DNA from: Nitrososphaerota archaeon
Lineage (GTDB): Archaea; Thermoproteota; Nitrososphaeria; Nitrososphaerales; Gagatemarchaeaceae
NCBI GenBank assembly: GCA_003135575.1
Contig: PLCG01000015.1
Location: 1-7,832 of the forward strand
Direction of reading: 5' to 3'
DNA length: 7,832 nt
The notes below the pieces were generated by a model, which did not search any database, was not told where the DNA came from, and saw only the letters and a program-made list of their open reading frames with translations. The position numbers were made by a program, and so were the translations under genes. Below, in pieces: positions 1 through 6,272 of the stretch; position 1 is the stretch's first letter; each line of letters starts with the position of its first letter.

Positions 1-659
1 ACGGCACGCTGATCTCGCTCCACGTCGACGGCGCGGCCTTCAGGAAGGGCATCGCCGAAGAGCTGGCGAGCGGGGGCTTCAGGATGGACCTCATCGACAC
101 CACCTCCAAGGGCATCTACGTCCAGGACATCCTCGACCAAGCGAGGTCGCAGGTCGAAAGGGGCTTGGTGAAGGCCGACTTTGAGCAGGTCAAGAGCCGC
201 ACATTCAAGGCCTTAGACGAGCTCGAGGTGGATTGGATCCGTCACTCGCGGCTCCTTCCGGGCGCCGAACCTATCCTTTCGAGACTGAGCGCCGAAGGGC
301 AGGTCCCGATCACCCTCGCGCTCCTGACGAACAGCGGCAGGGCCGCAACGAAGTACGCCTTGGAAGGCCTGGGTCTTGCTAGGTACTTTGGGAGATCCTT
401 CACGAGGGACGACCTGCCGGTGATGAAGCCTAGCCCCCAAGGAATCACCGCCGCGCTGAAGGCCCTGGGCCTTGACCAGCGCGAAGTCCTCTACGTCGGA
501 GACAGCCCGACCGACATAATGGCGTCGAAGGGCGCGGGCATCAGGATAGCCTCTGTCGCGACAGAGAGGTACGACCGAGACGCCCTCGCCAAGCTAGGGC
601 CGGACTACACGCTGGCCTCGCTCTCGGACCTCGAGAAACTTCTGCCGGAGATAGCCTGA
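1..659 (+). CDS. HAD-superfamily hydrolase, phosphoglycolate phosphatase-like (5' end missing)
   Basis: Cytoplasmic HAD-type phosphatase, probably acting on a small phosphorylated metabolite; the substrate cannot be told. The reading frame is open from the first base: the first whole codons (from base 3) read GTL, the tail of the DxDGTL motif I, so the nucleophile Asp and the true start lie just outside the window. Visible residues are numbered from that Gly. A helical cap follows at about 10-75. Motif II is Thr109 in LLTNSG, motif III is Lys142 in MKPSP, and motif IV is the acidic pair Asp167/Asp171 in GDSPTD. About 218 residues are visible, matching the 210-240 usual for this subfamily, so little is missing. 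An internal ATG at 84 would drop motif I and is not the start. The gene converges on the M1 aminopeptidase with 8 bases between the stops. The motif order fits Gph/pyrophosphatase-like members (sure of the superfamily, unsure of the reaction). Confidence 0.93.
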   Translation, partial: GTLISLHVDGAAFRKGIAEELASGGFRMDLIDTTSKGIYVQDILDQARSQVERGLVKADFEQVKSRTFKALDELEVDWIRHSRLLPGAEPILSRLSAEGQVPITLALLTNSGRAATKYALEGLGLARYFGRSFTRDDLPVMKPSPQGITAALKALGLDQREVLYVGDSPTDIMASKGAGIRIASVATERYDRDALAKLGPDYTLASLSDLEKLLPEIA

Positions 660-667
660 GCCGATAG

Positions 668-3193
668 TCACGCGAGCCTGTTGCTCGAGAACCTGTCCCT
701 TAGCTCCCTGTGCTCTGTCTTCACCTTCTCCAGGTCGCCCTTTACGTCGCTGAGCGCCTTCTCCATGGAAGACGAGTCAGACAGCAGCAGCGCGACCTCC
801 ATCGCCGGCCTCTTCGCTCTGGGGTCGACGTCCTTCTCGGCCGCCTCCCGGACCGCCGCCAACATCCTCCTGTCGACGAGCTCGCTCACGGTCTCGAGGA
901 CCTGGGCACGTACGGCGTACTGCTTGTCATCAAGGAGCAGACCCTTGAGGATGCCGACGTCCTCGTCCTCCAGCCAACCTAGCTTCTCGAGCCCCTTCAA
1001 CGCCCCGATACGCGCGCGCAGCGGTCGGCCGTATGGGAGGTACCCACGGAGGAACTCCCTCGTCGTGCCTTCCTTGACGTACCCTAGCGCCTCCAGGCAC
1101 GCCTCGCTGATCGCTTCCTCCGGGGAGGGCATCCCGACCGCAGACGTCAGCACCTCGTATGCGTCAGGCAGCCCCGCCTTCCCGTAGGACAGCGCGGCCT
1201 GGCACTGCACGTACGGGCTCTCGTCGCCTCGCAGCGCAGCGAGGAGCGGCGCCTTGACCGCGGGGTCTTTGAACTCCCCGAGGGCCGCAACGACGGCGCG
1301 CCTGACCCTACGGTGCTTGATGCCTTTCAGCCGCATCAGAGCGTCCAGCGCCTGCTTGCCGCCCAACTTCCCCAGTGAGGTCGCTGCCTCGCACCTCACG
1401 GAATAGTGCTCACCGTCGTTGTTGGCCGCCCGCTCTAGGGACTCCACTACGCCCGGGTCGCTCCTGAAAGTCGAGAGACCTTCCGCCGCCCTCCTCCTGC
1501 TTGAGGCGTCTCGGCTCTCGCGGAGCTGCGCCGTCAGCATAGACAAGGGCTTCTCGAACTTTACCTTCTTGAGGAGCCACTCCTCTGGGTCGAACTCGAC
1601 GATGCTCGGCTTTCCTGCCAGCTCAAAGTGGTACCTCTCCTCCGCGGCCTGTATGCGGACCCTCTTTGCGTGTCTGCTCATGCCGCTCGGAGAGGCGACG
1701 TAGAAGACGAGCTCGCACGGAAGCGAGAAGACAGGAGTCAGCTCGTCGAGTTGCTGCGCCTGCCTCACCGCCACCTCCGCTATGCGGGTCCCCTCGTCCC
1801 AGGAGTAGCTCACCTCGAACTCGGGGTGCCCCGCCTTGAAGAACGCCTGCTCGAAGTACCCCTCCAGGGAGAGCCCGCTCACCTCCTCGAAGACCCTCAT
1901 GAAATCGTGCGTGTCGGCGTTGGCTCGGGCGTATCTCTTGAGGAACTCGCTCGCCGCGCTGAAGAACAGCTCCTCCCCTACAAGGTACCTGAGCTGGTGG
2001 ATCATCCAGGCCCCCTTCTCGTAGGCGAACGAGTCGAAGAGGTCGTCCGCGAACACGTACGTGTCGTCGACGATTGCCCTCCGGTACATGGTCTCGTCCT
2101 CCTCGAAGTAACTTTCAGCCTTTGCGATCATGTCGGTCCTGAACTCGTCCTTGCCCTCCCTTCTCTCCGTGTAGAGCGCCTGGAAATATGTCGCGAACCC
2201 TTCGTTGAGCCAGAGGTGCGACCAGTGCTTGGCCGTGGCAAGGTCGCCGAACCACATGTGCGCCAGCTCGTGCGCGACCAGCTCGATGTGGTTCCTGTCT
2301 GGCCTCGAGTACCGAGAGGCGTAGTCCTCCTCGGACCTCGCGTCCGGGAACCTGGTGTCGACGAGGGTGGTCGCGCTGACGTTCTCCATCCCTCCCACCA
2401 TGAAGTCGTGCACGGTGACCTGGGCATACTTCTCGTAGGGGTACTTCACTCCGGTCAGCGACTCGAATATCCTCAACATCTCCGGGGTCTGTCCGAATAG
2501 CCTTGGCGCGTCTGCGCGCTTCGACTCTGGGAAGTAGTATTGCAGCGGGACGCCCTCCGCCTCCTCCTCGATCGTCCCGAACTTGCCCACCGCGAACGAG
2601 GTCAGGTATCCGGAATGGGGTACGTCCTCCTTCCAGTGGAAGATCTCCCAGCCCGGCTCGCCCGCTGCCTTTCCTCTCGAGACCAACCTTCCGTTGGACA
2701 CCACCAGGTTGCCTTCAGGAACGGTGATCAGTGTCTCGGAGGTGGCCTTGTCGTTCGGATGGTCGTGGCAGGGGTACCAGTACCTAGAGAACTCAGGCTC
2801 CCCCTGCGTCCACGCCTGGACGGGCTTGTCTGGGATCTTGTCGTCAGGGGCTATGAAGTACACCCCCTGCTTCGGCTCTGCGGAGTAGTCCACCCTCAGC
2901 TGGCGCGGAGTGACGCTGGGCTTCTCGGGCAAGGAGACCGAGAGGACTTTCCCGTCATAGTCGAATGACGCTTTCTCGCCGTCAAGGGTGACGCCCGAGA
3001 TGCGCATCTCGCAGGCGTCGAGATGGATGGTCTTGATGCCATGCCTGAGGGGAAGGAGGCTCGTGGTGCACGAGCCTGTAATCCGCTTGCTCTCCAGGTC
3101 GACCTTCAGCTCTATCTTGATGTGTTCCGCGTGAAACTCCTTGTCTGGAGGAAGATGACGGGAAGCCCCAGGGATGTGGAAGGACCGCTTCAT
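668..3193 (-). CDS. M1-family zinc aminopeptidase with HEAT-repeat C-terminus
   Basis: Metallo-aminopeptidase that removes N-terminal residues from peptides, probably in the cytoplasm since no signal peptide is seen. Numbering from ATG 3193 (841 residues): N-terminal beta domain to about 190; exopeptidase motif GGMEN at 267-271; zinc site HELAH at 308-312 with the third ligand Glu331 in LNEGF (HExxH-x18-E); the Tyr that stabilises the transition state is probably Tyr391 in YEKG. From about 552 to 800 the protein is a run of helical HEAT-like units (motifs such as VRRAVVAALGEF and VRCEAATSLGKL) rather than the ERAP1-like C-terminal domain of bacterial PepN. The last 35 residues are charged and heptad-like, probably a short coiled coil. 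A TTG at 3211 would add six residues (start MKLVTS); ATG 3193 is preferred for its codon, but no Shine-Dalgarno supports either. Divergent from thiI and convergent with the HAD gene. Confidence 0.97.
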   Translation of the reverse strand: MKRSFHIPGASRHLPPDKEFHAEHIKIELKVDLESKRITGSCTTSLLPLRHGIKTIHLDACEMRISGVTLDGEKASFDYDGKVLSVSLPEKPSVTPRQLRVDYSAEPKQGVYFIAPDDKIPDKPVQAWTQGEPEFSRYWYPCHDHPNDKATSETLITVPEGNLVVSNGRLVSRGKAAGEPGWEIFHWKEDVPHSGYLTSFAVGKFGTIEEEAEGVPLQYYFPESKRADAPRLFGQTPEMLRIFESLTGVKYPYEKYAQVTVHDFMVGGMENVSATTLVDTRFPDARSEEDYASRYSRPDRNHIELVAHELAHMWFGDLATAKHWSHLWLNEGFATYFQALYTERREGKDEFRTDMIAKAESYFEEDETMYRRAIVDDTYVFADDLFDSFAYEKGAWMIHQLRYLVGEELFFSAASEFLKRYARANADTHDFMRVFEEVSGLSLEGYFEQAFFKAGHPEFEVSYSWDEGTRIAEVAVRQAQQLDELTPVFSLPCELVFYVASPSGMSRHAKRVRIQAAEERYHFELAGKPSIVEFDPEEWLLKKVKFEKPLSMLTAQLRESRDASSRRRAAEGLSTFRSDPGVVESLERAANNDGEHYSVRCEAATSLGKLGGKQALDALMRLKGIKHRRVRRAVVAALGEFKDPAVKAPLLAALRGDESPYVQCQAALSYGKAGLPDAYEVLTSAVGMPSPEEAISEACLEALGYVKEGTTREFLRGYLPYGRPLRARIGALKGLEKLGWLEDEDVGILKGLLLDDKQYAVRAQVLETVSELVDRRMLAAVREAAEKDVDPRAKRPAMEVALLLSDSSSMEKALSDVKGDLEKVKTEHRELRDRFSSNRLA

Positions 3194-3208
3194 GCTTGTC
3201 ACTAGCTT

Positions 3209-3230
3209 CAAGCGCCCTTCTTAGGGCTTG
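3209..3230. repeat. Imperfect inverted repeat at the 5' end of the aminopeptidase gene
   Basis: The arms caagcgccc (3209-3217) and gggcttg (3224-3230) pair over seven bases if the CG at 3213-3214 is bulged out, with a six-base loop. On the minus strand the repeat covers the alternative TTG codon (3211) and the zone where transcription would begin. It could be an operator half-site pair or an mRNA hairpin just before ATG 3193. It is short and imperfect and could be chance. Confidence 0.3.
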
Positions 3231-3237
3231 AAAAAGG
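3230..3237 (-). promoter_or_regulatory. Possible TATA-like element for the M1 aminopeptidase gene
   Basis: On the minus strand this reads TTTTTCAA, the most T-rich stretch upstream of the aminopeptidase. An initiation point about 26 bases downstream would fall near 3208, giving a leader of about 15 bases before ATG 3193 or a start almost on TTG 3211. The match to an archaeal TATA box is loose, and the call rests mainly on position. Confidence 0.35.
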
Positions 3238-3238
3238 A

Positions 3239-3260
3239 TTTTCACGCCCGTTTTCACGCC
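3239..3260. repeat. Tandem direct repeat in the aminopeptidase/thiI promoter region
   Basis: The 10-mer ttttcacgcc occurs at 3239-3248 and again, identical, at 3251-3260, a spacing of 12 bases or about one helical turn. A weaker copy, ttttggcg, begins at 3271. The pair sits directly upstream of the possible TATA element of the aminopeptidase and 37 or more bases upstream of the thiI TATA box. It could therefore bind a regulator serving one or both divergent genes. The repeat is directly visible; the role is inference. Confidence 0.5.
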
Positions 3261-3296
3261 TTGCGGGCCCTTTTGGCGTTCGGGGGAGTCTCCGCA

Positions 3297-3303
3297 TTTA
3301 TAT
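3297..3303 (+). promoter_or_regulatory. TATA box of thiI
   Basis: TTTATAT stands out in a GC-rich intergenic stretch, centred 31 bases before the TTG start of thiI. With the usual spacing of about 25-27 bases to the initiation point, the transcript would begin around 3326, leaving almost no leader. This supports an archaeal promoter and the TTG start. I see no clear BRE directly upstream. Confidence 0.7.
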
Positions 3304-3330
3304 CCGACAGACGAGACCGTCGAACCAGAC

Positions 3331-4572
3331 TTGGCGGCCTTCCCTCGCGTCTCCCTTGTTCCGCACTACGCGGAGATAGGCACCAAGGGGAACAACCGTT
3401 CCTTCTTCGAGACCCATCTTGAGAGGAACATTGCCGAGAAGCTGCAGCCTCTTGGGGATTTCAAGGTCGAGCTCCTCAACCAGCGCATCCTTGTCCACAA
3501 GGAGGACGACCTCGTCGGCTGGGAAGACGCTATCGCCGTCCTGAAGGAGGTCTTGGGTGTTGCCTGGCTTGCCAAGGTAGTCGAGTGCCGTCTGGATTAC
3601 CAAAGCATCAGGGACGCAGCCCTCCAAGAGCTAGAGCTCATGAAGAAGGATTCGAAACCCACCTCGTTCAGGGTCACCGCGAAACGCTCCAACAAGAGCT
3701 ACGAGCTCTCTTCGCAGCAGCTAGCGGTCAGGCTGGGAGAAGACATGATGAAGGGGTCTGGGCTTCGGGTAGACCTCTCCCACCCTCAGGCCACCCTCTT
3801 CGTGGATATCCTGTCCGACCGGGCATTGGTCCACACCGCGAAGGACAAAGGCCCCGGAGGACTGCCTGTCGGGGTGACCGGGAAGGTCGTGCACCTCCTC
3901 TCGGGGGGAATAGATTCGCCCGTGGCGGCCTGGCTGATGATGAAGCGCGGTTGCGACCTGACTTACCTCCACTTCTTCGTCGCGCCCAGCGCCGAGCAGA
4001 TCCTCGAGACCAAGATGGCCAGCACGCTAAAGACCCTCTCGAGGTTCGGGATCGGTGGCGCCCGGCTCATCCTCGTCCCGTTCACAGACTACCAGGTCGC
4101 GACCAGCGACCTTCGCCCGGACTACGAGCCGGTCGTCTTTCGGCACTTCATGAGGATCGTTGCCGAAAGGTTCGCCAATCGCATCGGCGCGACCGCGATA
4201 TCGACGGGTGACAACCTAGGCCAGGTGGCCTCGCAGACGCTCTACAACCTCGCATGCATCGACGCGGGATCCTCGATGCCAACGCTGAGGCCGGTGGTCG
4301 GGTATGACAAGTCAGAGATAGTGGAGCTCGCACAAGCAATCGGCACCTACGAGGACTCCATCGCGGACTACAAGGACTGCTGCTCGATCGTGAGCAGGCA
4401 CCCACGAACGAGGATGAACGTGGAGAACGTCCTCGAGGTCTCGCGCAGGTACGACTTTCCCGCCCTCGCGGAGAAGGTCCTCTCGCAATCCGCTGTGATG
4501 AAGCTGGACTCCCACACGCGACAGATTCGGGTGGAGCCGCTAGAGACCGCGCCGCGAATCAAGAACGCTTAA
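3331..4572 (+). CDS. thiI: ThiI, tRNA 4-thiouridine synthetase / sulfurtransferase without rhodanese domain
   Basis: Adenylates tRNA uridine 8 with ATP and directs sulfur transfer to make 4-thiouridine; in some organisms the family also serves thiamine thiazole synthesis. The 413 residues show an N-terminal ferredoxin-like segment (PHYAEIGTKGNN at 11-22), a THUMP domain at about 60-165, and a PP-loop ATPase with SGGIDSP at 191-197 and a STGD segment near 290. No rhodanese domain follows, as is usual in archaea. The conserved sulfur-handling Cys near the C-terminus is here part of an adjacent pair, Cys350-Cys351, followed by SIV. The other cysteines are 86, 208 and 309, so there is no CxxC of the kind described for the iron-sulfur ThiI of methanogens. 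The start is TTG: no ATG or GTG precedes the conserved N-terminus, and the TATA box sits 31 bases upstream. Probably co-transcribed with the small gene 12 bases downstream. Confidence 0.96.
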   Translation: MAAFPRVSLVPHYAEIGTKGNNRSFFETHLERNIAEKLQPLGDFKVELLNQRILVHKEDDLVGWEDAIAVLKEVLGVAWLAKVVECRLDYQSIRDAALQELELMKKDSKPTSFRVTAKRSNKSYELSSQQLAVRLGEDMMKGSGLRVDLSHPQATLFVDILSDRALVHTAKDKGPGGLPVGVTGKVVHLLSGGIDSPVAAWLMMKRGCDLTYLHFFVAPSAEQILETKMASTLKTLSRFGIGGARLILVPFTDYQVATSDLRPDYEPVVFRHFMRIVAERFANRIGATAISTGDNLGQVASQTLYNLACIDAGSSMPTLRPVVGYDKSEIVELAQAIGTYEDSIADYKDCCSIVSRHPRTRMNVENVLEVSRRYDFPALAEKVLSQSAVMKLDSHTRQIRVEPLETAPRIKNA

Positions 4573-4584
4573 GAGTTCAGGGCC

Positions 4585-4890
4585 ATGCTTTGGGCGATCA
4601 GAGCACATTTGAGCGAACCTCCCGTTCCGTCGCCGACGGGCTCGGCATACCCTCTCGGGGAGTACTACAAGGTGCTCGACGGGTTCGACATCCACAAGGG
4701 CAGCAAGATGTGGGAGGCGGTCGTTGTCGTCGAGGACCAGCAGGGCAGGCGACACTTGAGGCTCTACAAGTGGATGATGAGGGGGGACAAGTGGAAGGTC
4801 GACCTCGCCCGCTTCTCCATAGAGTTCTGGGACCTCGACTCTGTGACGCAGAAGATCAAGGATCTCAAGGCAAAATACCAAATCAAATGA
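4585..4890 (+). CDS. Conserved-looking small protein of unknown function, downstream of thiI
   Basis: A 101-residue protein I cannot assign. It begins with ATG 12 bases after the thiI stop and in the same frame, with no promoter or Shine-Dalgarno seen between, so it is probably translated from the thiI transcript. The N-terminal 25 residues are proline-rich (EPPVPSPTGSAYPLG). The middle (about 38-85) looks like an alternating beta structure rich in Trp and basic residues (WEAVVVVED, LRLYKWMMRGDKWKVDL, FWDLD). The last 18 residues form a charged amphipathic helix. There is no signal peptide, membrane segment, Cys or His pattern. The many aromatic and buried-type residues argue for a real folded cytoplasmic protein. 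Placement suggests a link to tRNA or sulfur metabolism, but that is inference from position only. Confidence 0.75.
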   Translation: MLWAIRAHLSEPPVPSPTGSAYPLGEYYKVLDGFDIHKGSKMWEAVVVVEDQQGRRHLRLYKWMMRGDKWKVDLARFSIEFWDLDSVTQKIKDLKAKYQIK

Positions 4891-4924
4891 AAGAAAGGCT
4901 CGCGAATCCGCTCGCCCGCTCTCC

Positions 4925-4931
4925 ATATTAA
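4925..4931 (+). promoter_or_regulatory. TATA box of the 205-residue surface protein gene
   Basis: ATATTAA lies in the 57-base gap after the small thiI-linked gene. Its centre (4928) is 26 bases before the ATG at 4954 and 20 before the ATG at 4948. This spacing suits a leaderless transcript starting at the second ATG, so the mature start may be 4954. Confidence 0.6.
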
Positions 4932-4947
4932 CCACGACGATGGGTCG

Positions 4948-5565
4948 ATGGCCATGAAGAGTTGCCTCCCCAGGGTGATCGGTATCGTGATGCTGCTGCT
5001 CTTGACGTCTTCCGCTCAGGCGGAGATGGTGCAGGCGCAGGCGGAGAACCCGGTCTTCCCGATTGGTTCGCAACCGATCTGGGTCACGATAGACGCGAGC
5101 GCGCTGGGGAACTACCCGGGCGGAGACGAGACGTTCGTCATCTTCATGGTAAACTCGGCGCTGCCACCGGCAGGCAACGAGACCATCACGGACATGAAGC
5201 TGACTGCCCCCTTCGGCAGCAACTTCGGGATAGGCCTTCCCGCGACTATCCAGCCCGGACTATCGCTCCTGTCGACAATCCACCTCGAGATCCCGAGCAA
5301 CTTTACGCAGCCCAGCTTCGTGGCGAACCTCGTCGTCCATGCAAAGCTCTGGAACGGCACCGCCAACAACTCCGTCACCATCACGGGGAGCTCTACCGTA
5401 GACGTCTTCGCCCTGCCGTCTCAATCCGGCGGCCAAACCACCAGCAGCCAAGCCTCCACAACTGGCGGAGTCTCGACGACCACCCTTGCAATCGCCGTCG
5501 CGATCCCTTCGGTCGTGGCCCTGATCCTCCTAGTCCTCCTAATGAGGAAAAAGTCCGGTCCGTAG
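4948..5565 (+). CDS. Secreted, C-terminally membrane-anchored protein of unknown function
   Basis: A cell-surface protein of 205 residues. It has a signal peptide (basic start, hydrophobic core at about 10-20, likely cleavage after AQA at 23-25), then an extracellular beta-rich domain at about 33-157. A Gly/Ser/Thr/Gln-rich linker (158-179) leads to one membrane helix (180-199) and a short basic cytoplasmic tail, RKKSGP. Four N-glycosylation sequons lie in the outer domain (Asn77, 118, 136, 140), typical of archaeal surface proteins. The domain has the feel of a CARDB or S-layer-type beta sandwich, but I do not recognise a family. The ATG at 4954 (two codons later) is also possible and better spaced from the TATA box. 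The gene has its own promoter and runs toward the nitroreductase gene on the other strand. It could be an S-layer accessory or an adhesin; the topology is well supported, the role is not. Confidence 0.78.
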   Translation: MAMKSCLPRVIGIVMLLLLTSSAQAEMVQAQAENPVFPIGSQPIWVTIDASALGNYPGGDETFVIFMVNSALPPAGNETITDMKLTAPFGSNFGIGLPATIQPGLSLLSTIHLEIPSNFTQPSFVANLVVHAKLWNGTANNSVTITGSSTVDVFALPSQSGGQTTSSQASTTGGVSTTTLAIAVAIPSVVALILLVLLMRKKSGP

Positions 5566-5611
5566 AAAGCGGGTACCTGCCTTCAATCTGGGAAGTAGGG
5601 AGGACGGACCG
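5556..5611. terminator. Inverted repeat between convergent genes, possible bidirectional terminator
   Basis: A perfect 8-base inverted repeat, cggtccgt (5556-5563) and acggaccg (5604-5611), brackets the stop of the surface protein and ends just before the nitroreductase stop. The 40-base loop is long and there is no strong T-run on either side, so this is weak as a classical terminator. The motif ggaccgcc also recurs at 5606-5613 and 5621-5628. Confidence 0.3.
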
Positions 5612-5617
5612 CCATTC

Positions 5618-6196
5618 CTAGGACCGCCAATCGACCTTTCCCACGAGCCCCGCCCTCTTTCCTGGCGCCGCCTCCCCCTCAGGAAATCCGAGATACACGA
5701 ACGAAATGAGGGACTCCGAGTCTCTCATGTTCAGGAATCCGCGAATGACCTGCGAATAGGAATAAGGGCCAGTCTTGAGCTTGGTCCCCAATCCGATGGA
5801 GTGCGCCGCTAGGAGCATGTTCTGAAGAGCGCCGCCCCCGGCGACGAGCTCTTCTTGGGCCACGGCGCGCTTATCCTGGCTAGGGCTGCATATGGCCGCG
5901 ATGACGACGGGGGCAGTGAGGGGCCTCGTCCTCTCGCGTTCTACCTTTTCCGGTGGCATCGGAGGATCAGAAGGCGTTGACGATATTGCATCTGCAATCG
6001 CATCCCCCAGTCTCTTTCGCTCATCCCCTGTGATCACGACAAAACGCCATGGCTCGGTCAGATGGTGGTTCGGCGCCCAGATTGCGGCATCCAGCACGGC
6101 TTCAATCATCTCCCTGCCCACGGGCTTGTCAGGACTCAGCTTTGCAGCACTCCTCCGGTTCTTGATGGCCCGAATCACCTCATTTGAATAGTCCAA
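5618..6196 (-). CDS. Nitroreductase-family FMN oxidoreductase (YdjA-like)
   Basis: Flavin-dependent, NAD(P)H-using oxidoreductase; family members reduce nitro compounds, quinones or flavins, and the natural substrate is unknown here. The 192 residues open with the FMN-phosphate-binding signature NRRS (13-16), then a helix and the WAPNHHLTEPWRFVVI segment (41-56). A Gly-rich helix, VAGGGALQNMLLAAHSIGLGT, sits at about 118-138, and a late FVYLGFPEG strand-turn follows. The short length and NRRSA...APNH pattern resemble the compact E. coli YdjA type more than NfsB. The start is TTG at 6196: no ATG exists between the upstream in-frame stop and the conserved N-terminus. A TAGGAG at 6210-6215 on the minus strand could be a weakly spaced Shine-Dalgarno (13 bases). 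It follows the 156-residue gene on the same strand with a 76-base gap and probably its own promoter. Confidence 0.93.
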   Translation of the reverse strand: MDYSNEVIRAIKNRRSAAKLSPDKPVGREMIEAVLDAAIWAPNHHLTEPWRFVVITGDERKRLGDAIADAISSTPSDPPMPPEKVERERTRPLTAPVVIAAICSPSQDKRAVAQEELVAGGGALQNMLLAAHSIGLGTKLKTGPYSYSQVIRGFLNMRDSESLISFVYLGFPEGEAAPGKRAGLVGKVDWRS

Positions 6197-6234
6197 AGAT
6201 GAAACCAGACTCCTAAGAGCTCATCCCGATCGCG

Positions 6235-6242
6235 AGTTAAAG
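6235..6242 (-). promoter_or_regulatory. Possible TATA box of the nitroreductase gene
   Basis: On the minus strand this reads CTTTAACT. Initiation about 26 bases downstream would fall near 6212, leaving a leader of about 16 bases before the TTG start at 6196. It is the only A/T-rich box in the 76-base gap upstream. Confidence 0.45.
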
Positions 6243-6272
6243 GAGATATCTGGCGGCTGGATTCGGCACTCG

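Noticed and set aside
84..86. ATG as the start of the HAD hydrolase
   Set aside because: The upstream in-frame codons encode the end of motif I (GTL) and the first cap helix, so the gene begins before the window.
1628..2500. Open frame of 290 codons on the plus strand inside the M1 gene
   Set aside because: It lies antisense to the HExxH-coding region, has a low-complexity Val/Leu/Arg/Glu-rich composition and no motif; it is a by-product of high GC.
3585..4211. Open frame of 208 codons overlapping thiI on the same strand
   Set aside because: Arg/Pro/Gly-rich translation typical of a shifted frame, inside the well-supported ThiI domains.
4540..5073. Minus-strand frame of 177 codons across the thiI-linked gene and surface protein start
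   Set aside because: It crosses a promoter and parts of three plus-strand genes, and has a His/Arg/Leu-rich shadow composition.
4962..5621. Plus-strand frame of 219 codons overlapping the 205-residue surface protein
   Set aside because: The translation is Arg/Asp/His-rich with no signal peptide or membrane helix; the other frame has a full export and anchor architecture.
6197..6272. Possible small RNA or attachment site in the 76-base gap
   Set aside because: Only short palindromes (gagctc, cgatcg, tcgcga) and a TATA-like box are present; no paired stem, box motif or flanking repeat supports more.
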